The notes: generated by a model from the letters alone, not told the origin. A stretch of 29,133 nucleotides of DNA from Methylacidiphilum caldifontis (GCA_945860255.1 CAMAQI010000007.1:1-29133), one strand, 5' to 3'. Counted from the first letter of the stretch, positions 7,683 to 15,340 are shown. Made by a program: numbers and translations.

Positions 7683-8144
7683 TTATTGAATGTTATCTGG
7701 GCTACTTTTCATTGCATACTTTTTAATTTCAAATTTATAAGCCCCAAAATTAATCAGCAATCCATGCTCCATTTTCGAGGACTTTAAATAGCCTAATATT
7801 TGAGCAACGTGCTCGCTTAGAATGGTCTTAACCGCTTTCAATTCGACGATAATCTTTTCTTCAACTAAAAGGTCTGACTGATACTCACCAACAATCGTTC
7901 CATCTTCATCAAAAACCTGCAACGGGTGTTGAGACTCCACCTTAAGCCCTAACTTCAATAATCGATTTTTAAGCGAATTTTCATACACTTTCTCTAGATG
8001 ACCATGCCCATGATAAAGATGAATATCATACGATGTTTGACGAATCAGATTACACAAATGCATTATCGTTTTCATTTTTGCGCTCTCTGCGTTCTTTTGC
8101 GGCAAAATTTCATCAAGATCTTTTTTATCCATCGCTAGACTCAT
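7683..8144 (-). CDS. GxxExxY family protein (PDDEXK-like fold)
   Basis: 153 residues. The family motif is seen as G48-H-L-E51-K-V-Y54, followed by a nuclease-like core: D91 in YQSDLLVE and E101-L-K103 in IIVELKAV, plus Q114 and GYL further on. This matches the D-(E/Q)xK pattern of restriction-endonuclease-like folds. The molecular role of the family is not established, as far as I know. An arm of the dispersed repeat lies within codons 15-24 and the inverted arm is just past the stop, so the gene sits inside a pair of inverted repeats. The ATG at 8132 (MDKKDLDE) is an alternative start; neither has a good ribosome binding site. Confidence 0.88.
   Translation of the reverse strand: MSLAMDKKDLDEILPQKNAESAKMKTIMHLCNLIRQTSYDIHLYHGHGHLEKVYENSLKNRLLKLGLKVESQHPLQVFDEDGTIVGEYQSDLLVEEKIIVELKAVKTILSEHVAQILGYLKSSKMEHGLLINFGAYKFEIKKYAMKSSPDNIQ
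8073..8103 (-). repeat. Terminal repeat, 5' side of the full GxxExxY gene (inside the coding sequence)
   Basis: Inverted partner of 7621-7650 and identical to 7531-7561. It is translated as PQKNAESAKM on the minus strand. Confidence 0.8.
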
Positions 8145-8241
8145 CGAGATTTAATAGTAGAGATGGAACCAGTCGACTAGGGCAGCCGGAAAATATTTTA
8201 AGGAGAGGAGGCTAACGGCTTTAGAGGGGTCAAGAGAGTCC

Positions 8242-8862
8242 TCAGCTTGTTAGTCTCATGAATAGCTCTTTCCCCCAAACGAAAATGGCTGATCCAAAGA
8301 GGTAAATCAGGTAGAAATAGAGAATGGTGAGGAAGGTAAAGAGATAGCCGAGGAGGATCAGGAGGCCATCCTTCTCCAAAATTCCTAAGGCAAAAAGAAT
8401 GATCGTCCAGGCAGGGAAAAAGTTGGTGAACGGAACGCCGAGAGGGAGGGTGAGGATAAAGGCCATTCCCATCAAAAGGGTGAAATTCAAATAAACAAAC
8501 GGTTTATCTTCTGTTAACGCCGGATAACGGGGGTGGATCCATTTTTCAATTTTTTCAAGGCCCTTTAAGACGTTATCTAAAATGGTGTTTAAGGTTTTAG
8601 CGTTCAAAAGGCGCTTGCCGACGAACTCCGGCAAACGGCGGGGGACTCCCCAGATTAATTTCGATCCCAGAGCGAGAAGGGCGATTCCGAAGGGGGTGGA
8701 GAGATTAGGGATCGGGATCGGAAGCAGAAAGGGGGCATTGAGCAAGAGGATCAGGAGGAGAATTCCTTTATCCCCGGCTTTTTCGAGAAGTTCGTGAAGG
8801 GAGATCGAATCCCCTTCCTTAATTTTCAGCGAGCGTAAATCATCGGCAAGCGTGGAACCCAT
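8242..8862 (-). CDS. ExoD-family integral membrane protein
   Basis: 206 residues. An N-terminal cytoplasmic stretch (SLKIKEGDSISLHELLEKAG) precedes hydrophobic segments at about 32-51, 54-71, 122-143, 146-164 and 166-195. The layout GILLLILLLNAPFLLPIPIP...LIWGVPRRLPEF is typical of the exopolysaccharide-synthesis ExoD family (PF06055). Its biochemical role is unknown; the family is named for a Rhizobium exopolysaccharide locus. GAGGG stands 3 nt before the ATG. The neighbouring glycosyltransferase on the same strand would fit a polysaccharide link, but a 226-nt gap filled with repeats separates them. Confidence 0.85.
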   Translation of the reverse strand: MGSTLADDLRSLKIKEGDSISLHELLEKAGDKGILLLILLLNAPFLLPIPIPNLSTPFGIALLALGSKLIWGVPRRLPEFVGKRLLNAKTLNTILDNVLKGLEKIEKWIHPRYPALTEDKPFVYLNFTLLMGMAFILTLPLGVPFTNFFPAWTIILFALGILEKDGLLILLGYLFTFLTILYFYLIYLFGSAIFVWGKELFMRLTS

Positions 8863-8951
8863 AGTCCCTCACTCTTGAAATATTTCGCAAATGGTCAACA
8901 TCTTTCGGTTTCTACTCGATCGATTCAGAAAAAAATACAATTTAAAACATT

Positions 8952-9071
8952 TTCACACAAAGCCGCAAAGTTGCCCAAGGCTCCTCCCCAAAAGGCAAAT
9001 TATTTTTTTTATTTTTTCTTTTCGAAATTCCTACGAGGAGAACCTTGGGAAGCTTAGCGCCATTGCGTGAG
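8952..9071. repeat. Inverted repeat pair of a second subtype
   Basis: The arm at 8952-8980 (TTCACACAAAGCCGCAAAGT, then TGCCCAAGG) is complementary to 9043-9071 (CCTTGGGAAGCTTAGCGCCA, then TTGCGTGAG). The pairing continues inward with CTCCTC (8981-8986) against GAGGAG (9035-9040). The A/T-rich centre has no gene. Same architecture as 5263-5380 but a different sequence subtype. It lies between the glycosyltransferase and ExoD genes. Confidence 0.75.
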
Positions 9072-9088
9072 ACAATGCCTTTAGCTCT

Positions 9089-10267
9089 TTATTTTTCTTT
9101 AGGTTGAATGTGCTCTTGCATCTCATTGATCGACAAAGCCGATACCGCCCGTGGATTAAAGTCGGAGGCAAAGGCCTGTTGCGCTGTTCCCAGATTCCAC
9201 TGTTTTTGGTAGGCCTCCTCAATCCCCCGCGCAAGGTCTTCAGGATCGACCGCTTTGACGATCACTCCCGCCTCCAATCGCTCCACCCAATCGGAGACCC
9301 CACAACTTTCGGTAATCACGAGCGGTCGACCGCAAAGGGTGACCTCGACTCCCGCACGATTAAACTCATCAAAGCGTGAAGGGATTACGACCAGTTTTGA
9401 TCGCGTAATTTCAATTTGAAAGGCCTCTGGCTTGAGGGAGCCGAGCCAAAGGATCGGAAGTCCCTCCCCCTCTTTTTTGAGAATCGCCTCATAACCATCA
9501 CGACTTGTCGATCCTCCTGCAATTGAAAAAATCCAATCGGGATACTTGGGATGCAATATTTTAACCGCACGAATAAAGTCGAGCACCCCTTTTTTTTCGT
9601 TTAAGGCTCCCGCACATAAAATTCGGTTCGGATCGGCTCCCACAGGGATCGGGCGCAGGTGCCTTAAAAAGGAGATCGCCAAATTTGGTGGCACGATTTT
9701 GACATGTGGATTCGTAATTCCGTAGACCTCTCGAATCGTCCGCATCACCAATGGGGAGTGAACTTTCACAAGATCGGCTCGATTTAAAACATGTTGGAAT
9801 ACCTTTAATAATGCAAAGCGTGGTCGTCCCTCAATAAAGGCGTAGCGCAACGAAAAAACGGAAACCATCCACGGAGGAAGTTTGCGAAATCGACTTAAAA
9901 CGGAGACCACTAATCCATCTGGTTCTTCGCACTGGGCCTCAATACAATCAAAAGGGCCATATTTCTTAAGAAAAACAGCAAGGTCATAGGTATCGGAGGC
10001 CAATTTACGATGGGGGGTCAGCCACTTCAGAACGCGATCAGCAATCCAACAAAGCTTCCGTCTTTTCCAGCGTGGGGTGACGACGACTCGAATTCCGCCC
10101 AACGCTCTCTCCTCAAAATAACCGCGAACATCAGCTGCTTGAGATAAAACCGTCACCTGATGGCCTAACTCCTCGTAGGCCTGAATCCGCTGCAACTCCG
10201 GTCCCCCTTCATTCCCAAAACGGCGGGACTCCTCAACCAACCATCGACTGATAAATGCGATCTTCAC
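9089..10267 (-). CDS. Glycosyltransferase, group 1 (GT4-like, GT-B fold)
   Basis: 392 residues, starting with GTG at 10267 (no in-frame ATG nearby; MKIAFISRWL is the usual first strand of such enzymes). The N-terminal acceptor domain has GGPELQRIQAYEELGHQVTVLS. The C-terminal Rossmann domain begins around 213 with RILCAGALNEKKGV (donor-phosphate contact K225/K226). The GT4 E-x(n)-E region is E301-FNRAGV-E308 followed by TLCGRPLVITE, a spacing of six rather than the usual seven residues. It probably transfers a nucleotide-activated sugar in cell-surface glycan synthesis; donor and acceptor cannot be told. Confidence 0.9.
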   Translation of the reverse strand: MKIAFISRWLVEESRRFGNEGGPELQRIQAYEELGHQVTVLSQAADVRGYFEERALGGIRVVVTPRWKRRKLCWIADRVLKWLTPHRKLASDTYDLAVFLKKYGPFDCIEAQCEEPDGLVVSVLSRFRKLPPWMVSVFSLRYAFIEGRPRFALLKVFQHVLNRADLVKVHSPLVMRTIREVYGITNPHVKIVPPNLAISFLRHLRPIPVGADPNRILCAGALNEKKGVLDFIRAVKILHPKYPDWIFSIAGGSTSRDGYEAILKKEGEGLPILWLGSLKPEAFQIEITRSKLVVIPSRFDEFNRAGVEVTLCGRPLVITESCGVSDWVERLEAGVIVKAVDPEDLARGIEEAYQKQWNLGTAQQAFASDFNPRAVSALSINEMQEHIQPKEK

Positions 10268-10350
10268 TGAGTCAGCTTGACAGAAAATTCATTTTTCACC
10301 AATGAATTTAAACGTTGAACCGTTCACTTTCCTATTTTAAACTCAACGGT

Positions 10351-10659
10351 ATGACATTCCATGAGAAGGTCGCCGAAGTTTTAGAACTTTCCCCTGAACG
10401 ATTGGAAATCCCCCTGCAAAACATCGAGCGATGGCTTGCTAAAAAGGAGGAGCCCCCCGATCGTTTTATCGAGTGGAAAAGTCTCATCCTGAAGGCCCAA
10501 AGTTCCCCTCAAGAATTTAATCGTCTGCTTGCTATTCTCCGTTCAAATACAGAATCCGATCTTCATCTCAAAAGCTTTACTCCATTTCATGGCATCTTGA
10601 CCCGTGAAGAGCGTCGCCCTACAATCCTTGAATGCGCCTTTCGTCACTCAGACACCTGA
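10351..10659 (+). CDS. Small protein upstream of the nucleotidyltransferase (possible antitoxin-like partner)
   Basis: 102 residues from the ATG at 10351; a TTG at 10315 would add 12 residues. Not a named family to my knowledge. It is helical and charged, with ERWLAKKEEPP, EWKSLI and a C-terminal SFTPFHGILTREERRPTIL block. A similar PF.GiLt..eR ending is familiar from short genes placed before DUF6036-type nucleotidyltransferases. It overlaps the next gene by 28 nt, so the two are co-translated. An antitoxin or specificity role is inferred only from this context. Confidence 0.65.
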   Translation: MTFHEKVAEVLELSPERLEIPLQNIERWLAKKEEPPDRFIEWKSLILKAQSSPQEFNRLLAILRSNTESDLHLKSFTPFHGILTREERRPTILECAFRHSDT

Positions 10660-11162
10660 TCGATTCCGCTCAAGCGATCTCCTCCTGCCAACGAATCATT
10701 ATCCTTGGTTCCTCCGCTTTTCTCCCTCTTTTTCCTGAACTCGGTGAACAACATCAAATCTTAGAAACCTCACTCGATGCCGATCTCGTCATCGATCCCT
10801 GTGATGAACTGACCGCTCAAATCCTTCAAGAAGCGATCGGCGAAGGAAGTCTCTTTAGCTCACAAAACGGGTACTACATTGATGTTTTAAGAGTTTCCAT
10901 TCAGGAAACACTCCCGGAAGGATGGCAAAATCGGCTCCAAAAACTTTCTGGCTATGCAGAGGTTTACTTCCCTGACCCCTATGATTTATGCCTCGTTAAG
11001 TTACGCACAGGAAGAGATAAAGATCTTCAAGTGGTCCAACATCTTGTTACCTTAAAAAAAATTGAGAAGAAGATTTTAAGGGAGCGTTTCGATCAGACCC
11101 CTTATTTAGAAAAAGAGGTTCTTGCCATTGCAGAACGAATTGAAAAACTACATTCCTTATGA
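10632..11162 (+). CDS. DUF6036-like nucleotidyltransferase
   Basis: 176 residues resembling the DUF6036 nucleotidyltransferase family. The NTase core reads I-L-G26-S27-S28-A followed by D49-A-D51-L and D55. EAIGEGSLFSSQNGYYIDVL, LPEGWQNRL and PDPYDLCLVKLRTGRDKDLQVVQHL are hallmark blocks of the family. Such enzymes transfer a nucleotide to an unknown target; several relatives are toxins in type IV-like toxin-antitoxin pairs. The gene overlaps its upstream neighbour by 28 nt and the next gene by 4 nt (ATGA at 11159-11162), making a tight three-gene operon flanked by minus-strand genes. The function is inferred from family resemblance. Confidence 0.8.
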   Translation: MRLSSLRHLIDSAQAISSCQRIIILGSSAFLPLFPELGEQHQILETSLDADLVIDPCDELTAQILQEAIGEGSLFSSQNGYYIDVLRVSIQETLPEGWQNRLQKLSGYAEVYFPDPYDLCLVKLRTGRDKDLQVVQHLVTLKKIEKKILRERFDQTPYLEKEVLAIAERIEKLHSL

Positions 11163-12220
11163 AAATTCTTGTGACGGGGATGATCTCTTGCATGGGTGAC
11201 GCCGCCTATTTAAATCAGGTGACGGAATACGGTCGACGACGAGGAAAACAAATCCACGTTTTTGATGCCGTTAAAGAATTTACTAAAGATGGACGCAAGC
11301 CCCTTGAACGCCTTCTCGGAACCACCGATTATGTCTTCGAACTGACCCGGGAGCGGGAGTATGAAAAAATCGGATTTCTCATCCAAAAAAATAAACTCGA
11401 AGATGTCATCATCCGTGCCCCTGCAACAATCGAGTGGAACCGAATTAACCGTAAGTTCAAAGACTCTCGAATCATCAAAGAGTTTATTAATCCCGATTGT
11501 ATCGTCACCCTCATCGAGGCTGAGTGGGCGATCAAAAAACGGATTGAATCGATGGATGAAAATGACCCCTTTCTCCGTGCTCTGAAAGCCCGCAAACATA
11601 CGCTTTACGATATCCTCTCTTGGATGAACGAAGAGGTCTCCCTTTCTGAAGATTGGGCAAAATCGATGGGAATCCCCCACTACGTCATCGCCGTCAACGA
11701 ACCGCCCCACGCCCTTTACACCTTAACCGTTCAACCGAACCCGTGGGTCGTTTACGCGAGCTACAGCATGACTTACGCCACTCCCGATAAACGACTGATC
11801 GTCAACGAAGTCATCGAGAAGCTCCGTGACTATGCCGTGGTCATCGATCCTCAAACCGTCGAAATCGGTGGCGATTTCGAATCGGATATCGATCGAGAGG
11901 TCATCTATGCTTACACCGTCCATCGCGATCTTCATTGGTACGTCGGCAAAGTCCACGCCGTCGTTGCGATTCATCCCTACCCCGAACGACCCCCGTTAAG
12001 TGCTGGGATGATGGATGAACTCGGACATGCCCGCGATTACCTCAAAACTCGCTATATGATCTTTCCGAAAGGGTTCTCCCCCTTCACCACTGATAGCTAT
12101 ATCGAAAAAGGCCATCTCTTTGAAAATCCGGAGGATTTCTTCGCTCACATTGAAGCCGTCGATGGCCGTAAAAAATTCGAAAGTTTCCATCTCGAACCGG
12201 AATTAAACGCCACAGCCTAG
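11159..12220 (+). CDS. Adenylate-kinase-like protein with a deoxyribosyltransferase-like C-terminal domain
   Basis: 353 residues. The N-terminal part resembles nucleotide kinases: MKILVTGM for the first strand and NPDCIVTLIEAEWAIKKRIES (112-132) for the lid region. However, the P-loop position reads GMISCMGDAAY, without GK-S/T, so classical ATP binding is doubtful. From about 196 a Rossmann-like region follows (VVYASYSMTYA, LRDYAVVIDPQTVE, HWYVGKVHAVVAIHPYPE, LSAGMMDELGHARDYL), like nucleoside 2-deoxyribosyltransferase or SLOG-type folds that bind nucleotides. It is the last gene of the operon with the small protein and the NTase. The assignment of both halves is by pattern only. The product may sense or process a nucleotide. 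Confidence 0.7.
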   Translation: MKILVTGMISCMGDAAYLNQVTEYGRRRGKQIHVFDAVKEFTKDGRKPLERLLGTTDYVFELTREREYEKIGFLIQKNKLEDVIIRAPATIEWNRINRKFKDSRIIKEFINPDCIVTLIEAEWAIKKRIESMDENDPFLRALKARKHTLYDILSWMNEEVSLSEDWAKSMGIPHYVIAVNEPPHALYTLTVQPNPWVVYASYSMTYATPDKRLIVNEVIEKLRDYAVVIDPQTVEIGGDFESDIDREVIYAYTVHRDLHWYVGKVHAVVAIHPYPERPPLSAGMMDELGHARDYLKTRYMIFPKGFSPFTTDSYIEKGHLFENPEDFFAHIEAVDGRKKFESFHLEPELNATA

Positions 12221-12302
12221 GCGAAGAGCAAAAAGAGGGTTAACCGCCACTCCCTGCTTGATAACGCAATTAAAAATGGGAAATCCCGCATATGAGCATT
12301 GG

Positions 12303-12339
12303 CGTCAACTTAAGAGAAGAGAAAATGCAAATTTTGCAT
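12303..12339 (+). repeat. CGTCAACTTAAG dispersed repeat, copy 3
   Basis: The 12-mer at 12303-12314 is followed by AGAAGAGAAAATGCAA, similar to copies 1 and 2, and by a small palindrome ATGCAAATTTTGCAT (12325-12339). Confidence 0.7.
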
Positions 12340-12419
12340 CGATAGGGAGGATGGGGAGGATAAATTCAAAACAATTTTCTTTGGTCTTTATCCTGAAAAT
12401 CCTCCGAATCGATGCAAAA
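12333..12419. repeat. Long imperfect hairpin
   Basis: The outer stem TTTTGCATCGA (12333-12343) pairs perfectly with TCGATGCAAAA (12409-12419). GGGAGGAT (about 12345-12352) faces ATCCTCC (12399-12405), and the inner AGGATAAA (12357-12364) pairs with TTTATCCT (12387-12394). Perfect complementarity in two separate blocks suggests a preserved structure or mobile element. It stands between convergent genes, so it could act as a terminator for either. Confidence 0.6.
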
Positions 12420-12442
12420 AATTCGCTTCACTCCTTTGCCAT

Positions 12443-12459
12443 TCCCGATTCCATCGGGA
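12443..12459. repeat. Short perfect hairpin
   Basis: TCCCGAT (12443-12449), loop TCC, ATCGGGA (12453-12459): a perfect 7-bp stem. No T-tract follows. Confidence 0.5.
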
Positions 12460-12465
12460 CAGTTG

Positions 12466-12537
12466 CTCTTAGGAAAGCACGCATGCAGGAATTTAAAGCG
12501 AAATCTTCACTTTCATGCTTTCGTGCCTTCCTAAGAG
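12466..12537. repeat. Hairpin with a 10-bp perfect base
   Basis: CTCTTAGGAA (12466-12475) pairs with TTCCTAAGAG (12528-12537). The pairing continues with A/C mismatch and small bulges through GCACGCATG facing CATGCTTTCGTGC. Together with 12333-12419 it makes a tandem hairpin region. Confidence 0.6.
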
Positions 12538-12555
12538 ATTACGCTGTTTTTTTAA

Positions 12556-12583
12556 TTTTTGTGTTCTTTGCGTTCTCTTGCGG
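12556..12583 (-). repeat. Single CGCAAAGAACACAAA-type repeat
   Basis: TTTTTGTGTTCTTTGCGTTC, then TCTTGCGGC: same family and orientation as the right arm at 5351-5380. It ends 13 nt before the leuA stop. Confidence 0.75.
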
Positions 12584-12596
12584 CTAAATTTATTGA

Positions 12597-14147
12597 TTAA
12601 GGGGTCGAGGGGATCGAAAGGGCTTTTGTCTTTTCCAAAAGGAAGGAGCGATTCACCGCATTTAAATAGGCGCGCGCACTCGATTCAATCACATCGGTCG
12701 AAGCCGCTTTTCCGCCCACGAGCTCCCCATTGCCAAAATTCACTTTCAAAGAGACCTCGCCAATCGCATCATGACCTTCGGTCACCGCACGAACGAGATA
12801 TTCCACTAAATGCCCCCGCTTACCGGTCAATCGATCGATCGCCTGCATCGCCGCATCCGCCGCCCCATCCCCTGTTCCGGCATCCATTAAAACCTCCTCC
12901 CCTTTGCGGAGACGAATCGTCGCCGTCGGGATCTGTCCGATTCCGGAGGAGACATGCATATATTCCAGCGAAAAAGTCTCTTGCACTTCATTGATCTGAT
13001 TATCAACCAAGGCGATCAAATCATCGTCATAAACAAATTTTTTCTTATCGCCGATCGTCTTGAACTCCACAAAGAGACGCTCGACCTCCTCTTTCAAAAG
13101 CTTGTACCCTAAATGCTTCAGCCGTTGCTCCAACGCATTCCGTCCACTGTGCTTCGTCAACGGCAACTCGGTCTCCCCCCATCCGATCTCCGTCGGATCC
13201 ATAATCTCATACGTTTCCCGTTTCTTAATAATCCCATCTTGATGGATCCCCGAGCTATGCGCAAAAGCATTCTCCCCCACCACCGCCTTGTTGCGTTGCA
13301 CCATCAATCCCGACATCCGGGCGACTAATCGGGAGGTCTTCACGATTTCACGATGATTTAATCCCAACTCGTAATCTCGATAGTAATCCTTACGCGTCTT
13401 CATCGCCATGACCAACTCTTCGATGGCCGCATTCCCTGCCCGTTCCCCAATTCCATTGATCGTCCCCTCGATCTGACGCGCCCCCGCCTTAATCGCCGCT
13501 AAGGAATTCGCCACCGCTAATCCTAAATCATTGTGACAATGCACACTGATAATCGCATTATTGATATTCTTGACATTGGCAAACAGCGAGCCGATCAAAT
13601 TCCCAAATTCTTCAGGAACCGCATAACCGACGGTATCCGGAATATTGACCGTCGTTGCCCCTGCGGCAATCACCGCCTCCGTCACTCTCGCTAAAAAATC
13701 GGGCTCCGTCCGCGAGGCATCCTCCGGAGAAAACTCCACATCCTCAACAAAACTTTTGGCAAGCCTTACCCCCTCCACGGCCATCCGAATAATTTCATCC
13801 TGCGCTTTTGCCAATTTGAATTCGCGATGAATCTTGGAGGTCGCCAAAAAGACATGGATGCGTCCCCGTTTCCCTGCTGGCTTCACGGCATGTGCCGCTG
13901 CCTCAATATCTTTTGCCACACAACGGGCCAAGCCACAAATCTTTGATCCTTGAATCTCCGTCGCAATCTGACGGACCGAATTAAAATCCCCTTCACTGAT
14001 CACCGGAAATCCGGCCTCAATCACATCCACTTGCAGACGTTCTAATTGACGCGCCACCTCGAGTTTTTCACGAGGGCTCATACTTGCGCCAGGGCACTGT
14101 TCGCCGTCGCGTAAGGTCGTATCAAAAAGAATAATGCGATTGGACAT
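12597..14147 (-). CDS. leuA: 2-isopropylmalate synthase
   Basis: 516 residues, the full length of the bacterial LeuA type. It condenses 2-oxoisovalerate with acetyl-CoA, the committed step of leucine synthesis. Visible signatures: FDTTLRDGEQ (8-17) with catalytic R13 and metal ligand D14, metal ligands H203 and H205 in HCHND, GIGERAGNA (232-240) with ligand N239, and a C-terminal regulatory/dimer domain from about 390 that normally mediates leucine feedback inhibition (ATIRLRKGEEVLMDAGTGDGAADAA). It is the last gene of ilvN-ilvC-leuA, 164 nt after ilvC with a long hairpin in between, and so probably also under the ilv attenuator. The 2-oxoisovalerate it uses derives from the IlvC pathway. Citramalate synthase is less likely because the sequence follows LeuA blocks throughout. 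Confidence 0.95.
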   Translation of the reverse strand: MSNRIILFDTTLRDGEQCPGASMSPREKLEVARQLERLQVDVIEAGFPVISEGDFNSVRQIATEIQGSKICGLARCVAKDIEAAAHAVKPAGKRGRIHVFLATSKIHREFKLAKAQDEIIRMAVEGVRLAKSFVEDVEFSPEDASRTEPDFLARVTEAVIAAGATTVNIPDTVGYAVPEEFGNLIGSLFANVKNINNAIISVHCHNDLGLAVANSLAAIKAGARQIEGTINGIGERAGNAAIEELVMAMKTRKDYYRDYELGLNHREIVKTSRLVARMSGLMVQRNKAVVGENAFAHSSGIHQDGIIKKRETYEIMDPTEIGWGETELPLTKHSGRNALEQRLKHLGYKLLKEEVERLFVEFKTIGDKKKFVYDDDLIALVDNQINEVQETFSLEYMHVSSGIGQIPTATIRLRKGEEVLMDAGTGDGAADAAMQAIDRLTGKRGHLVEYLVRAVTEGHDAIGEVSLKVNFGNGELVGGKAASTDVIESSARAYLNAVNRSFLLEKTKALSIPSTP

Positions 14148-14227
14148 AATTTATAATCTTCAAAATCAGAGTTCAAAATCGAATCCGAGGACTCTCTTTA
14201 AACTCCTTTCATTTTATCTGAAAACGC

Positions 14228-14312
14228 ATCGCAGAGGCCTCCCTATAGACCGTTCGACCTGAGAATGACTCTCCCATCAAACGATCTATTGGGAAAACCG
14301 ATACTCTGCGAT
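14228..14312 (-). promoter_or_regulatory. Long intercistronic hairpin between ilvC and leuA
   Basis: ATCGCAGAG (14228-14236) pairs perfectly with CTCTGCGAT (14304-14312), which touches the ilvC stop. Inside, CCCTATAGACCGTTCGA faces TCAAACGATCTATTGGG, about 17 positions with one mismatch and two G-U pairs in the minus-strand RNA, then GAGA/TCTC at the tip. No U-tract follows on the leuA side, so it is not a standard terminator. It may set the ilvC:leuA mRNA ratio or be a processing site. Confidence 0.55.
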
Positions 14313-15340
14313 TATTCGTAAGAGGCTTGTGCCCCTTTAATGTCCCGTTTTTCAATCCAAGACATTAATCCACGTAAACGCTTTCCAGTGACTTCGATCG
14401 GATGTTTTTCACCCTTCGCCATCAGCGCTTTATAAGTCTTTTTGCCCCCCTTTGCTTCAGCGATCCAACGCTTTGCAAAAGTGCCATTTTGAATCTCTTT
14501 CAGCGCTTTCTTCATGTTCGCTTTCACGCGAGCATCGACAATGCGAGGTCCGACATAAACATCGCCCCACTTCGCTGTATCCGAGATCGAGAATCTCATT
14601 CCGGAGATTCCGGCTTCAAAGATCAGATCAACAATGAGCTTCAATTCATGCAAACATTCAAAGTAAGCCATCTCCGGTTGATATCCGGCTTCGACCAAAG
14701 TCTCATATCCGGCTTGAATCAACGCAGCGGTTCCACCGCAAAGCACGGTTTGTTCACCGAAAAGATCGGTCTCGGTCTCTTCCTTGAAGGTCGTCTCAAT
14801 GACTCCTCCACGAGTTCCGCCAACGGCCTTCGCCCAAGCCAAGGCGATCTGCTTCGCCTTCTTGGTATGATTTTGATACACAGCGATTAAGGCAGGAACG
14901 CCCTTTCCTTCACGGAACTGACGACGCACGAGATGACCGGGGCCCTTCGGAGCAACCATGATGACATCGACGTTCTTCGGTGGGACGATCGTCTTGAAAT
15001 GGATCGCAAAACCGTGCGAGAACAACAACGCTTTTCCAGGGGCTAAATTCGGCTCGATATCTTTATTATAAACATCAGGGATCGAAAGATCGGGCACCGC
15101 AACAAAAATCACATCGGCCTTACGAACCGCCTCAGCAGTTTCAAAAACAGGGAATCCTTTTGCTTTCGCAACAGCGATCGATTTGCTCCCCTTATAAAGT
15201 CCAATAATGACTTTAATGCCACTTTCCTTCATATTCAAGGCGTGGGCATGTCCTTGGGAACCGAACCCGATGACCGCACATGTTTTTCCTTTGAGAACCT
15301 TCAGGTCCGCATCTTTTTCACGATAGATTTTAGCTGCCAT
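14312..15340 (-). CDS. ilvC: Ketol-acid reductoisomerase, class I (short form)
   Basis: 342 residues. It converts acetolactate or acetohydroxybutyrate to the dihydroxy acids of valine/leucine and isoleucine synthesis. The NADPH motif GFGSQGHAHALN lies at 25-36. The beta2-alphaB loop reads LYKGSKS (48-54), with serines S52 and S54 that usually hold the NADPH 2'-phosphate. The active-site residues are present: H109 in SHGF, Mg ligands D192 and E196 in TDLFGEQ, E228 and E232 in ECLHELKLIVDL, and S253 in SISDTAKWGD. The gene follows ilvN by 86 nt on the same strand. No sign of damage. Confidence 0.96.
   Translation of the reverse strand: MAAKIYREKDADLKVLKGKTCAVIGFGSQGHAHALNMKESGIKVIIGLYKGSKSIAVAKAKGFPVFETAEAVRKADVIFVAVPDLSIPDVYNKDIEPNLAPGKALLFSHGFAIHFKTIVPPKNVDVIMVAPKGPGHLVRRQFREGKGVPALIAVYQNHTKKAKQIALAWAKAVGGTRGGVIETTFKEETETDLFGEQTVLCGGTAALIQAGYETLVEAGYQPEMAYFECLHELKLIVDLIFEAGISGMRFSISDTAKWGDVYVGPRIVDARVKANMKKALKEIQNGTFAKRWIAEAKGGKKTYKALMAKGEKHPIEVTGKRLRGLMSWIEKRDIKGAQASYE

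Larger units (their letters stand above)
12221..12596. other. Structured gene-free region between convergent genes
   Basis: Contains in order: the CGTCAACTTAAG repeat (12303-12314), three consecutive inverted repeats (12333-12419, 12443-12459, 12466-12537) and one CGCAAAGAACACAAA-type repeat (12556-12583). Short open frames here are fragments of these repeats, not genes. Confidence 0.75.

Noticed and set aside
12258..12994. Plus-strand open frames of 109 and 159 codons
   Set aside because: They run through the hairpin region and the end of leuA on the opposite strand; residues such as FVFFAFSCG come from the dispersed repeat.
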